The position numbers and the translations under genes are program-made. This document shows positions 1-7,529 of a stretch of 64,000 nt of DNA, one piece after another (position 1 is the stretch's first letter; each line of letters begins with the position of its first letter). The notes under the pieces are model-generated. The model was not told where the DNA came from. It was given only the letters and a program-made list of their open reading frames with translations, and ran no database searches. The DNA lies in the NCBI RefSeq assembly GCF_000236035.1, contig NZ_JH393257.1, positions 257,087 through 321,086 of the forward strand, in the 5' to 3' direction. This DNA comes from Vreelandella boliviensis LC1 (lineage in GTDB: Bacteria; Pseudomonadota; Gammaproteobacteria; Pseudomonadales; Halomonadaceae).

Positions 1-71
1 CGTAGCTATTCATAGATGAACAGTAGTAAGGGAAATTAGTGCGGCAAAGGAGTGCCGTGGCTTATATAGCC

Positions 72-950
72 CTACATCAAGCTCCAAAAGGCATCGACCA
101 GCGGGTTTTTTAAGTTTTTCTTTAACGTAAACAAACCAATATCGTAGGGTTCCAGCTCTGGTGTCACGTCGAGCACCCGAATACGATCCTTTAATGGGCT
201 GTTATCGAGCACAATTTTGGGCACCACGCCAATGCCAAAGCCCAAGCTCACCATACTCACAATCGCCTCATTTCCGGTCACCTGTGCATAAATGCGCGGG
301 GCAATATCGCGTTGGCGAAACCATTCATCCACACGCGCTCTTGAGACACCGCTCTCAGATAAAATCATCGGGATACTCGCCCACTCTTCTGCCGCGGTTG
401 GCGAGGTCGTTGGAACATTCGGCACTTGCTGCTCAAGCGGGGCAATAAATAACAAAGGCGACGTAGCAATGGGCTTAAAGGCTAACCCGCGGGGTAAGTT
501 GGCGGGGCGTGCCGCGATGCTGAGATCTTCCTTACCATCTAGCACATGCGCAATCGCGTGTTCTGGATCCCCCGTGCGTAGCTTTATTTCAATCCCAGGG
601 TAAGCAATACGAAAGCGGCGCAGCAGCTCGTACAGAAAACTGTAGCTAGCGGTGACGGAACCGTACAAGCTGATTTCACCGCTTAGTTGATCAGCATTGT
701 CGGTTAATTCATGGCGGATCAAGTTCCACTGGCTGCTGGTATCGCGCGCGTATTTAAGAAACTTCTGGCCTTCCTGGGTCAACGCCACGGTCCGGTTGTC
801 GCGATTAAACAGCGGCACACCCAGCTCGTCTTCTAAATGACGAATGTTACGCGACAATGCAGAAATACTGATATGGCACTCATCGCTTGCGCGCCCGAAA
901 TGCAGCGTTTCTGCCAGGGCGAGGAACTGCTTTAAAAGTTTAATATTCAT
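72..950 (-). CDS. ilvY: LysR-family activator, IlvY-like
   Basis: A 292-residue LysR-type regulator. The N-terminal winged helix-turn-helix lies at about residues 1-60 (recognition region near HFGRASDECHISISALSR), followed by a two-lobed effector-binding domain from about residue 90. It is transcribed divergently from ilvC with 244 bp between them, the same arrangement as E. coli ilvY-ilvC. There IlvY senses acetolactate or acetohydroxybutyrate and activates ilvC. Length is close to the 297 residues of E. coli IlvY. The family is certain; the IlvY assignment rests on similarity plus context. Confidence 0.9.
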   Translation of the reverse strand: MNIKLLKQFLALAETLHFGRASDECHISISALSRNIRHLEDELGVPLFNRDNRTVALTQEGQKFLKYARDTSSQWNLIRHELTDNADQLSGEISLYGSVTASYSFLYELLRRFRIAYPGIEIKLRTGDPEHAIAHVLDGKEDLSIAARPANLPRGLAFKPIATSPLLFIAPLEQQVPNVPTTSPTAAEEWASIPMILSESGVSRARVDEWFRQRDIAPRIYAQVTGNEAIVSMVSLGFGIGVVPKIVLDNSPLKDRIRVLDVTPELEPYDIGLFTLKKNLKNPLVDAFWSLM

Positions 951-1145
951 AATAAAGTCGGCGCTCCGCGACTGCGTTTATGGCGGTGCCCAGATACTAA
1001 CCAAAAGTTGCGAAAAATGGGACGTGTTATTGCAAATATATCAATTTAAGAAAGAGTCACATTTGTATACATTACCTCTCATCACACGCTCTTACTGACA
1101 TGGCGCTAGCGCTCTCCACTAGTGATGGTGTCACCCTTTTTAATA

Positions 1146-1164
1146 TCGGTGTACCTTACACCGA
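1146..1164 (+). promoter_or_regulatory. Palindrome in ilvC leader
   Basis: A perfect 8-bp inverted repeat, TCGGTGTA-CCT-TACACCGA, lies about 30 bp before the ilvC start codon. It could be an operator or a small leader hairpin. Further upstream (about 1010-1035) TTGC and GCAA half-sites occur in the ilvY-ilvC intergenic region and might be IlvY contacts. Function is inferred from position only. Confidence 0.35.
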
Positions 1165-1194
1165 CACATTGATCATAAAATTAGGATGTTAACG

Positions 1195-2667
1195 ATGGCT
1201 AACTATTTCAATACCTTACCGCTACGCGAGCAATTGGCTCAGCTAGCGCAATGCCGCTTCATGCACACCGCTGAGTTTGCTGACGGCGTCGAAGCGCTGA
1301 AAGGCAAAAAAATGGTGGTTATCGGCTGTGGCGCACAAGGTCTTAACCAAGGTTTAAACCTTCGCGACAGCGGCCTGGACGTTTCTTACGCACTGCGCCC
1401 TGAAGCCATTGAGCAGAAGCGTCAGTCTTGGAAAAACGCCTCTGAAAACGGCTTTGTAGTGGGTACTTACGAAGAGTTGATCCCCACCGCAGACGTTGTT
1501 TTGAACCTCACCCCTGATAAGCAGCACACCTCGGTGGTAAACACGGTGATGCCGCTGATGAAGGAAGGCGCCTGCCTGTCTTACTCTCACGGTTTCAACA
1601 TCGTAGAAGAAGGCATGAAAGTGCGTGACGACTTAACCGTCATCATGGTGGCGCCGAAGTGCCCAGGCTCTGAAGTTCGCGCTGAATACGTGCGTGGCTT
1701 CGGTGTTCCCACTTTGATCGCTGTTCACGAAGACAACGACCCCAAAGGTGAAGGCCTTGCGCTCGCAAAAGCCTACGCGGTAGGTACTGGCGGCCACAAA
1801 GCGGGCGTGCTGATGTCCTCTTTCATCGCGGAAGTTAAATCCGACCTGATGGGTGAGCAAACAATCCTTTGCGGCATGCTGCAAACGGGCTCACTACTTT
1901 GCTTCGACAAGATGGTCGAAGAAGGTATCGACCCGGGCTACGCCTCACGTTTGATTCAATACGGCTGGGAAACAGTCACCGAAGCGCTGAAGTATGGTGG
2001 CGTAACGAACATGCTAGACCGTCTTTCTAACCCAGCGAAGATCAAAGCATTCGATCTTTCTGAAGAGTTAAAAGAGATCATGCGTCCGCTGTACAACAAG
2101 CACCAAGACGACATCATGAGCGGCCACTTCTCTCAAACCATGATGGAAGACTGGGCGAACGATGACGCGAACCTGCTAAAATGGCGCGCAGAAACCGCTG
2201 AAACCAACTTCGAGAAAACACCCGCTGGTGATGTAGAAATCACTGAGCAAGAATTCTTCGACAACGGCATTTTGATGGTGGCGATGGTAAAAGCTGGTGT
2301 TGAGCTTGCTTTCGAAACCATGACAGCGGCGGGCATCATCGCTGAATCGGCTTACTACGAGTCGCTACACGAAACGCCGCTCATCGCGAACACCATCGCG
2401 CGTAAGAAATTGTACGAAATGAACGCGACTATCTCTGATACCGCGGAATACGGTTGCTACCTCTACAACCACGCCTGCGTGCCGCTGTTGGCAGACTTTA
2501 TGAAAGGCATCAAATCCGACGTGATCGGTAAAGGGCTTTCGCTAGACGACAACGGCGTTGATAACGCACGCTTGATCGAAGTTAACACCGCCCTTCGCTC
2601 ACACCCGGTAGAAGCCGTTGGCTCGGTTCTTCGCGGCTACATGGCTGACATGAAAAAAATCGTTTAA
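1195..2667 (+). CDS. ilvC: Ketol-acid reductoisomerase (class II)
   Basis: Converts acetolactate or acetohydroxybutyrate to dihydroxy-isovalerate/-methylvalerate using NADPH and Mg2+, the second common step of valine, isoleucine and leucine synthesis (cytoplasm). The 490-residue length marks the long class II enzyme (E. coli 491). The Rossmann motif GCGAQG is at residues 44-49, and the metal-binding acidic stretch ([11 protein letters not shown]) is near residue 215. I chose the ATG at 1195 ([10 protein letters not shown]) over an in-frame ATG at 1186 because MANYFNTL matches known IlvC N-termini and AGGA lies just upstream. A strong terminator follows. Confidence 0.97.
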   Translation: MANYFNTLPLREQLAQLAQCRFMHTAEFADGVEALKGKKMVVIGCGAQGLNQGLNLRDSGLDVSYALRPEAIEQKRQSWKNASENGFVVGTYEELIPTADVVLNLTPDKQHTSVVNTVMPLMKEGACLSYSHGFNIVEEGMKVRDDLTVIMVAPKCPGSEVRAEYVRGFGVPTLIAVHEDNDPKGEGLALAKAYAVGTGGHKAGVLMSSFIAEVKSDLMGEQTILCGMLQTGSLLCFDKMVEEGIDPGYASRLIQYGWETVTEALKYGGVTNMLDRLSNPAKIKAFDLSEELKEIMRPLYNKHQDDIMSGHFSQTMMEDWANDDANLLKWRAETAETNFEKTPAGDVEITEQEFFDNGILMVAMVKAGVELAFETMTAAGIIAESAYYESLHETPLIANTIARKKLYEMNATISDTAEYGCYLYNHACVPLLADFMKGIKSDVIGKGLSLDDNGVDNARLIEVNTALRSHPVEAVGSVLRGYMADMKKIV

Positions 2668-2715
2668 TCACCTGATTAACCGATAGACGTTCAGGTCATC
2701 AACACCTAGGCCGCC

Positions 2716-2756
2716 AAAAAAAGCCGAGATATCATCACGATATGCTCGGCTTTTTT
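2716..2756 (+). terminator. Rho-independent terminator after ilvC
   Basis: AAAAAAGCCGAG and CTCGGCTTTTTT form a long stem, extended inward by ATATC/GATAT, with the loop ATCAC and a trailing T-run. It sits between ilvC and the next gene, so modF probably has its own promoter or relies on read-through. Confidence 0.85.
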
Positions 2757-2786
2757 GGTTCCTCGAACAGCGTAAGGAAGACAGTA

Positions 2787-4289
2787 ATGGATTCGTTAAC
2801 CCGCCTAAACGATATTCACCAAAACCATATCCTTCTAACAAAAGCGACGGTCAGCTTTGATGATCGTTTCACGCTAAGCGAGATTGATTGGACCATTACG
2901 CCAGAACAACATTGGGTAATCACGGGCCCCAATGGCGCAGGCAAATCCGCCCTAGCGGCTGCGCTCGCGGGCATTGGTGACATTCAGAGCGGTAGTATTC
3001 AAGGCATTCCCAACAATGTGGAGATCGTCTCTTTTGAAGCCCAGGCAGAGCTCATCGCCCAAGAGTTGAAAAAAGACGACGCCGACATTATGGACGTCAT
3101 TTCCCTCGGCACCCCCGTCAGTGAAATGATTTTCGACCATTGCCAAGACACTGAACTTGCCCAAACCTTGGTCGAAAAATTTGGCCTAAGCACACTGGTC
3201 GATCGCGCGTTTCGCAAACTTTCCACCGGCGAAACGCGTAAAGTCATGCTGATTCGCGCATTGGCCAACAAGCCCGAATTGCTTATTTTAGACGAGCCAT
3301 TCGATGGTTTGGATGTCGACACGCTCGCCATGCTGCAAGCGCATCTAGCCTCACTCATCGACACCGTTCCCATGGTTATGGTGCTGAACCGCTTTGATGA
3401 AATGCCGGACTTCATCACCCATGTGGCTTACCTAGATAAAGATCGCCCGGAGAAAAAGAGAGGGGATAAACAGAGCGGCGACAAAGGCCGCTTAACGCTC
3501 ACAGTAGATCGTCAGGACAACGCCGCTTTTAATGAGCTTTACCAATTACTGCACTTGAAAACCACCGACCTAAGCGTGCCGGAGGCCGACCCCACCAATA
3601 AGCTACCCGCTCTCGACCCGAGCCAGCCATTAGTAAAACTAACCCAAGCGACCATCCAATACGGCGACACCGTGATTGTCGATAAGCTCGATTGGACGAT
3701 AGAACGGGGCCAGCATTGGCAGCTGAGCGGACCTAACGGTAGCGGCAAAACCTGCGTTTTATCGTTGATCACCGGCGACCATCCGCAGTGCTATACCAAC
3801 GATATTTTTGTGTTTGGCTTCCAGCGCGGTAACGGCGAAAGCATCTGGCAGATTAAACAATTTATCGGCTATGTATCCACTAACCTACAATGGGAATACC
3901 GGGTTAGCACCAGCTGCAAAAACGTGATTATTTCCGGCTTCTACGACAGCATCGGCATGTACACCAAGTCCACCGACAGCCAGAAAAAAATTGCCGACCA
4001 ATGGCTCAAACTACTCGGCATGCAAGACCGCGCCGACCAGCCGTTTAACAAGCTCTCTTACGGCGACCAGCGCCTGCTGCTCATTGCCCGCGCCATGGTC
4101 AAACATCCTCCCCTGCTGATTCTAGACGAACCTTGCCTTGGCCTGGACGACATCAACCGACAACTCGTTCTCGCCCTGATCGAAAAAATCTGCCAAGGCT
4201 CCGAAACCACCGTGCTCTACGTCAACCACCACGCGGAAGACCAGATCTCAGGCATCGAGCATTATTTAGCGCTTAAGAAAAATAACTAA
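2787..4289 (+). CDS. modF: Tandem ABC ATPase, ModF family
   Basis: A 500-residue protein with two fused ABC ATPase domains and no membrane segment. Walker A motifs are at residues 47-54 (GPNGAGKS) and 315-322 (GPNGSGKT). Signature motifs are LSTGETRK and LSYGDQRL, and Walker B motifs are LLILDEPFDGLD and LLILDEPCLGLD. Local phrases (STGETRK, LNRFDE, ITGDHPQ, DYRVST-like) match E. coli ModF (490 aa), encoded beside the molybdate transporter genes but of unclear role. No modABC genes are nearby here. A charged linker (RPEKKRGDKQ) separates the halves. The start at 2787 has AAGGA upstream; an in-frame ATG at 2742 lies inside the terminator hairpin and was rejected. Confidence 0.88.
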   Translation: MDSLTRLNDIHQNHILLTKATVSFDDRFTLSEIDWTITPEQHWVITGPNGAGKSALAAALAGIGDIQSGSIQGIPNNVEIVSFEAQAELIAQELKKDDADIMDVISLGTPVSEMIFDHCQDTELAQTLVEKFGLSTLVDRAFRKLSTGETRKVMLIRALANKPELLILDEPFDGLDVDTLAMLQAHLASLIDTVPMVMVLNRFDEMPDFITHVAYLDKDRPEKKRGDKQSGDKGRLTLTVDRQDNAAFNELYQLLHLKTTDLSVPEADPTNKLPALDPSQPLVKLTQATIQYGDTVIVDKLDWTIERGQHWQLSGPNGSGKTCVLSLITGDHPQCYTNDIFVFGFQRGNGESIWQIKQFIGYVSTNLQWEYRVSTSCKNVIISGFYDSIGMYTKSTDSQKKIADQWLKLLGMQDRADQPFNKLSYGDQRLLLIARAMVKHPPLLILDEPCLGLDDINRQLVLALIEKICQGSETTVLYVNHHAEDQISGIEHYLALKKNN

Positions 4290-4327
4290 TTTTTCAGATA
4301 GTTAAGAGCAGTAACGATACTGAAAAA
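4290..4327. terminator. Possible terminator between modF and a convergent small gene
   Basis: TTTTTCAG and CTGAAAAA form an 8-bp stem, extended by GTT/AAC, around a loop. It follows the modF stop codon directly, and the convergent 56-codon gene ends 12 bp away, so it could serve both strands. Confidence 0.45.
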
Positions 4328-4338
4328 TGGCCAGCCAG

Positions 4339-4509
4339 CTAGTCTTTTTTGTCTATCGTTACCTCAATAGATTTGCTGTCACCAGCAAACCATTTCTGAA
4401 CATACAGAGTGCCCACAATAGGCGCCGTTCCTTCATCAGGCACTTCCTTATAGCGAACGCTGTTTTTGGTTTCTTTCTCGTATTCAAACATGACTACTTT
4501 CTTCGACAT
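4339..4509 (-). CDS. Small hypothetical protein, 56 residues
   Basis: An intact 56-codon frame starting MSKKVVMFEYEKETK and ending in IDKKD. GGA lies about 9 bases before the ATG. It is hydrophilic, with no signal or membrane segment. The pattern of alternating residues near the middle (GTAPIVGTLYVQKWF) suggests a small beta-rich fold. It resembles short conserved hypothetical proteins scattered in accessory regions of Gammaproteobacteria; I cannot assign a function. It opens the degraded accessory region, and a hairpin (GGCATT/AATGCC) and a TAACAAA motif lie just upstream. Confidence 0.6.
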   Translation of the reverse strand: MSKKVVMFEYEKETKNSVRYKEVPDEGTAPIVGTLYVQKWFAGDSKSIEVTIDKKD

Positions 4510-4639
4510 GAAACATATCCAGTAAATAATAATTAGGCATTGGGCGACTAATGCCGCTCAACAGGTTTGTTAGGTTTTGGAGTTAATCAGTAACCGTCCA
4601 CCGGTTGTAACTTTTTGTAATAAAAAAGTGCAACATTCA

Positions 4640-4670
4640 CCCGAGGTGGTCGCCCTACGACCACTTCGGG
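4640..4670. repeat. 13-bp stem-loop
   Basis: CCCGAGGTGGTCG and CGACCACTTCGGG pair over 13 positions with a single G-T, around a CCCTA loop. A second copy of GTGGTCGCC occurs about 55 bp downstream. There is no T-run, so it is not an obvious terminator. It lies in the 4510-4736 gap, which otherwise contains nothing I can identify. Confidence 0.5.
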
Positions 4671-4736
4671 CTCTCAGATACCATGCCAGCTACCAGAGTG
4701 GTGGTCGCCAGGCCAGGGCCTGAACGCAGTACGCGG

Positions 4737-4853
4737 CTATGTTTCGACGGCCGACAACCGCACACTCTCCGGAACCCTCTCCTTGAGTAAGGTGATGAGT
4801 TCGGGCTGCATCAACTCGTAGTGGTCGGGAATATCCAGACAGACCAGCGGTGA
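4737..4853 (-). pseudogene. C-terminal remnant of a protein-tyrosine-phosphatase-like gene
   Basis: About 38 codons ending in TAG read SPLVCLDIPDHYELMQPELI and then a short tail. The phrase CLDIPDxYxxMxPELIxLL is typical of the C-terminus of the predicted low-molecular-weight protein tyrosine phosphatase family (COG4551 type). The catalytic N-terminal part is absent. The open frame continues upstream into proline/alanine-rich sequence that looks like an out-of-frame reading of a different gene piece. The match is from memory of the family, so moderate confidence. Confidence 0.5.
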
Positions 4854-4960
4854 TGCCCCAGCGGCAGCTGGTGCCGCCTCGGGTGCGGACGTTTGTGGCG
4901 TTTTTGGAAGAGCGACTCGCTGAACATCCAGTCTGGGCGCTGCGGCGGGAAAATCAGTAA
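4844..4960 (+). pseudogene. C-terminal tail of a LysR-family regulator
   Basis: Read on the plus strand, 38 codons ending in TAA give LVPPRVRTFVAFLEERLAEH followed by a short tail. P-x-R-V/L-R-x-F-x-x-F-L-x-E-R is the standard end of LysR effector domains. No DNA-binding domain or effector core precedes it; the sequence immediately upstream belongs to the antisense PTPase-like remnant. It is therefore a relic joined to unrelated sequence. It lies antisense to the alanine-rich part of the adjoining minus-strand frame, which explains that frame's odd composition. Confidence 0.5.
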
Positions 4961-4963
4961 GCG

Positions 4964-5074
4964 TCAATAATCCGAAGAAGCCATTTCCGCATCTCCTTTG
5001 TCTCCCTCCGCGCGATGGCTGCTAAAAATAACCGCATGGTATGGAGACTCGGGGGTGTTAGCTATTTCAGCCAT
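4964..5074 (-). pseudogene. N-terminal remnant of an antibiotic-biosynthesis-monooxygenase-like gene
   Basis: A 36-codon frame starts MAEIANTPESPYHAVIFSS and stops in TGA. The opening (ANTPEPPYYAVIFxSxRTEGDxGYxEMA in the family as I recall it) is typical of small ABM-domain proteins of about 100 residues that are common in accessory and integron-cassette DNA. After the EMA motif the sequence changes to an unrelated end, so about two thirds of the domain, including the catalytic core strands, is missing. ACCTAACAAAC lies just before it. Confidence 0.5.
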
Positions 5075-5123
5075 AGCTACCTCTAGGGCAGTTTGTTAGG
5101 TGACGTACCACCCGTTATCTAAG

Positions 5124-5669
5124 TTACTGCTCATTCACGTGATCTAATCTCACTAACTCCAGCCCTAGTGATTTTCCGGCTTTTAAAAATTTATCAGTAG
5201 CGTTTAGCTGACATATAAAGCCGGTGTATTCATCAGACCCTTGATCCCACAGCACAACTTCATACCCTTTTTCTTGCAGCCACATATCATAAACAACCAA
5301 CATACTCCATACCGATGCTTCTTCATCGATCTTATTGCTCGTAAATATATCGTTCACACCATGCATTTTTGCTAACGCATTTCCTTGAGTTTTTACCTCT
5401 TCAACTGCACGCCAATCTATGTTGAAATACAGCCAATAACCGCCCATATTTAAATCAACAAGACATAAAACAATATTTTCTTGTAAGACATCTTTTTTAG
5501 AATTAATCAACAAATCCAACTTAACGGATTTTACATCCTCTGGTAAAGGCAAAAGCAAGGTTGAAAGAAACCACCTTTTCTGTATCACAGCGTAAACTGC
5601 GAGCGGAATCACAACAGGAAGAATTGCCGTCACCAGAATGATAATTAACAATTTTTTAACAATAGCCAT
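5124..5669 (-). CDS. Membrane-anchored hypothetical protein (possibly DUF6630-like)
   Basis: 181 residues. One N-terminal hydrophobic helix (about residues 5-28, LLIIILVTAILPVVIPLAVY) is followed by a soluble domain with WLYFNIDWRAVEEV, VYDMWLQEKGYEVVLWDQGS and EYTGFIC. The order of a DW-containing strand, a helix and a late D-x-Y strand resembles DUF6630-type proteins, but I am not certain. Base composition is clearly more AT-rich than the housekeeping genes, which suggests acquisition. The frame is intact and single-gene. The flanks are a 175-bp MITE-like element upstream and broken genes downstream. Confidence 0.6.
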   Translation of the reverse strand: MAIVKKLLIIILVTAILPVVIPLAVYAVIQKRWFLSTLLLPLPEDVKSVKLDLLINSKKDVLQENIVLCLVDLNMGGYWLYFNIDWRAVEEVKTQGNALAKMHGVNDIFTSNKIDEEASVWSMLVVYDMWLQEKGYEVVLWDQGSDEYTGFICQLNATDKFLKAGKSLGLELVRLDHVNEQ

Positions 5670-5704
5670 TCAAGCCCTACTAGATTGAACACAGTGACTT
5701 TTAC

Positions 5705-5879
5705 CTAGGCTCTCTCTGAAAACTGACTGCGCTCGACCATACGGCGTTAAAAATCGGCTCAAAGTACTCATTTACACTACGTAAACTCGTGCGCGAGTGT
5801 CCGATCCGTCTTTTCGCCGACTTTTGCCTTGTCCGGCCTTCGCTCACCGACTTTTCAGACAAAGCCTAGCACTTTCAGC
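5705..5879. mobile_element. MITE-like element with imperfect terminal inverted repeats
   Basis: About 175 bp bounded by CTAGGCTCTCTCTGAAAACT and, inverted at the other end, CTAGGCTTTGTCTGAAAAGT, which match at 16 of 20 positions. Internally it contains TTTAC-ACTAC-GTAAA and has no coding capacity. Structure and size fit a miniature non-autonomous element or related intergenic repeat of marine Gammaproteobacteria. Only one copy is present here, so mobility is inferred. Confidence 0.55.
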
Positions 5880-5915
5880 ATACACGCCAATGTAATGCAA
5901 CTGAAGCCACAATAT

Positions 5916-5950
5916 AATATGCTAGCCGTAACTGCATCGGCTAGCATATT
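5916..5950. repeat. Perfect 13-bp inverted repeat
   Basis: AATATGCTAGCCG and CGGCTAGCATATT are exact reverse complements around a 9-base loop. No T-run follows. The rest of 5951-6137 shows no convincing gene. The element lies between the MITE-like repeat and the nitroreductase remnant. Confidence 0.5.
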
Positions 5951-6137
5951 TAGCACATATTGATGCCTTCGTCTGTGCTGATAATATACTTTTATGATCG
6001 TCTGAGCATACATTATTGGCTTCGACTGAGGTGAATTAAAATTTACTAGTCAGCACTTGTTAGTTTTAAACCACTTAACTATCCTTTAGCAATAAAGTGT
6101 AGCGAGGACATCGCGTGACGCGTATTGCTATGTACTA

Positions 6138-6295
6138 TTAGCCATCCCACCGCTGCCCGATACATAGCAGTGCCGTAGACTCCAAGTCTGCAGATAACCT
6201 CAATGCTTCCTTCACCCTTGAATCATCGAAACCTGCTACTAGAACACGACCAACGCCGAGAGCCGTACTCTGAAGATGAACATTTTGTGCTAAAG
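6138..6295 (-). pseudogene. SagB-type nitroreductase, 3' part (cut by IS3 element)
   Basis: Reads ALAQNVHLQSTALGVGRVLV, then an FDDSRVKEALRL segment, and ends LLCIGQRWDG before TAA. A-x-Q-N-x-x-L-Q-x-x-A-L-G-x-G is the FMN-binding helix signature of nitroreductase/SagB (ThcOx) family proteins, and the ending matches their last strand. Removing the IS (6296-7529) and one copy of AAAG joins it in frame to the piece at 7530-7837, so both belonged to one gene. Confidence 0.75.
6292..6295. repeat. Target-site duplication of the IS (left copy)
   Basis: AAAG directly precedes the IS left end (TGAATCGCCCC). The same AAAG follows the right end at 7530-7533. IS3-family elements usually duplicate 3-5 bp. 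Confidence 0.7.
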
Positions 6296-6313
6296 TGAAT
6301 CGCCCCGAGTATT

Positions 6314-7141
6314 CTAGACACCCGTTAGGCTCTTAAAGTAACGCCTTTCATACTCAACCGGTGACAAGTTATCACTTGTGCCGTGTCGGCGCTTTGGGTT
6401 GTAAAACATTTCAATGTAATTGAACACGTCACGTCTAGCCGCTTCGCGTGTTGAATAAATCTGTCGCTTGATTCGCTCTCGCTTGAGAAGTTGAAAGAAG
6501 CTTTCAGCAACGGCGTTGTCATGACAGTTACCACGTCGGCTCATGCTGCCTACCAAGTGATTCGCTTTCAGAAAGCTTTGCCAGTCTCCACTGCTAAACT
6601 GGCTTCCTTGATCCGAATGCACCATCACCGTTCCTTGTGGCTTGCGTCGCCAGACTGCTGATAACAAGGCATCCAGTACCAACTCCGTAGTCATGCGAGA
6701 CTTCATCGACCAGCCAACCACTTGACGAGAAAACAGGTCGATAACTACCGCTAAGTAAAGCCAGCCTTCGTAAGTGCGGATGTACGTGATGTCTGTCACC
6801 CAAGCAACATTTGGCGCTTTTACTTCAAACTGACGGTCTAAATGGTTAGGGGATACAACAGCCGGTTTTCCACCGCCATAGCCGCCAGGGCGCCGTCGAT
6901 AGCCCGTCTGAGAGCGTAAACCTTCCCTACTCATAAGACGCGCCACACGGTGCTTGCCGCAAGCTTCGCCAGCTTCACGCAAGTCCTGGTAGACCTTGCG
7001 ATAGCCATATACACCGCCGCTTTCAAGCCAGGAGTGCTTGATCAATCCCAGCAGGCGCTCATCTTCCCGAGCTCGATTAGAGAGCGCTTTTTTACACCAT
7101 GCGTAGTAACCGCTGGGATGCACTGCCATCATCTGACACAA
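6314..7141 (-). CDS. IS3-family transposase OrfB (DDE integrase domain)
   Basis: 275 residues from the internal ATG. An N-terminal HTH_21-type region (HPSGYYAWCKKALSNRARED) is followed by the rve integrase core. The first catalytic Asp is in WVTDITYIRTYEGWLYLAVV, the second in MVHSDQGSQFSS, and the Glu in NCHDNAVAESFFQLLKRE. The -1 frame is open upstream from this ATG to the A6G motif in orfA. Translation across it gives the usual LRYAFIQNYASQYSVRRLCQ junction, so the functional transposase is most likely an OrfAB frameshift fusion. Confidence 0.92.
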   Translation of the reverse strand: MCQMMAVHPSGYYAWCKKALSNRAREDERLLGLIKHSWLESGGVYGYRKVYQDLREAGEACGKHRVARLMSREGLRSQTGYRRRPGGYGGGKPAVVSPNHLDRQFEVKAPNVAWVTDITYIRTYEGWLYLAVVIDLFSRQVVGWSMKSRMTTELVLDALLSAVWRRKPQGTVMVHSDQGSQFSSGDWQSFLKANHLVGSMSRRGNCHDNAVAESFFQLLKRERIKRQIYSTREAARRDVFNYIEMFYNPKRRHGTSDNLSPVEYERRYFKSLTGV

Positions 7142-7188
7142 GCGACGTACCGAATATTGGCTCGCATAATTTTGAATAAACGCGTACC

Positions 7189-7467
7189 TCAGTCGGACTC
7201 CCTGGCGAAGTACGCGGTGGCCTTTTTTAATATATCGCGCTCTTCTGATACGCGTTTGAGTTCAGCCTTCAAACGCCGGTTCTCAGCTTGTAAATCATCC
7301 TCTTCTTGTCGTTGTTCTACCGGCTTATCGTAGCGTTTGATCCAGTTGTACAGGCTGTGACCTGACACGCCTAGCCGCTCAGCGACCTCGGCCACGCGAT
7401 GGCCGCGCTCTACCACCTGTTTGACGGCTTCGATTTTGAATTCTTCAGTGTAGCGGGGATGGCTCAT
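7189..7467 (-). CDS. IS3-family transposase OrfA (HTH protein)
   Basis: 92 residues. A helix-turn-helix (FKIEAVKQVVERGHRVAEVA, then RLGVSGHSLYNWIKRY) binds the IS ends. It is followed by a leucine-zipper-like coiled coil (about residues 55-80, DDLQAENRRLKAELKRVSEE) and the tail ILKKATAYFARESD. It starts just inside the right end of the IS. The A-rich slippage site near its 3' end links it to OrfB. Confidence 0.92.
   Translation of the reverse strand: MSHPRYTEEFKIEAVKQVVERGHRVAEVAERLGVSGHSLYNWIKRYDKPVEQRQEEDDLQAENRRLKAELKRVSEERDILKKATAYFARESD
7222..7228 (-). promoter_or_regulatory. Programmed -1 frameshift site AAAAAAG
   Basis: On the minus strand the orfA codons ILKKA contain A AAA AAG. Slipping back one base continues in the orfB frame without a stop as far as the OrfB core. 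A6G heptamers are the usual IS3-family frameshift signal. Confidence 0.7.
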
Positions 7468-7529
7468 GGTTCCTCCTAGATACCTTTAGTATAAGGCCTG
7501 GAGGTGTCTACGAAACCTGGGGCGATTCA

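Larger units (their letters stand above)
6296..7529 (-). mobile_element. Complete IS3-family insertion sequence, about 1234 bp
   Basis: Terminal inverted repeats begin TGAATCGCCCC at both ends; the longer comparison is GAATCGCCCCGAGTATTC against GAATCGCCCCAGGTTTCG, both continuing into TAGACACC. Two overlapping frames (OrfA 7189-7467, OrfB 6314-7141) and an A6G slippage site fit the IS3 organisation. It is inserted in the nitroreductase gene with AAAG on both sides. All catalytic residues are present, so it may still be active. Confidence 0.9.

Noticed and set aside
4327-4536. A plus-strand 69-codon frame over the small gene
   Set aside because: The minus-strand frame has a better start signal and protein-like composition; the plus frame is hydrophobic/aromatic noise.
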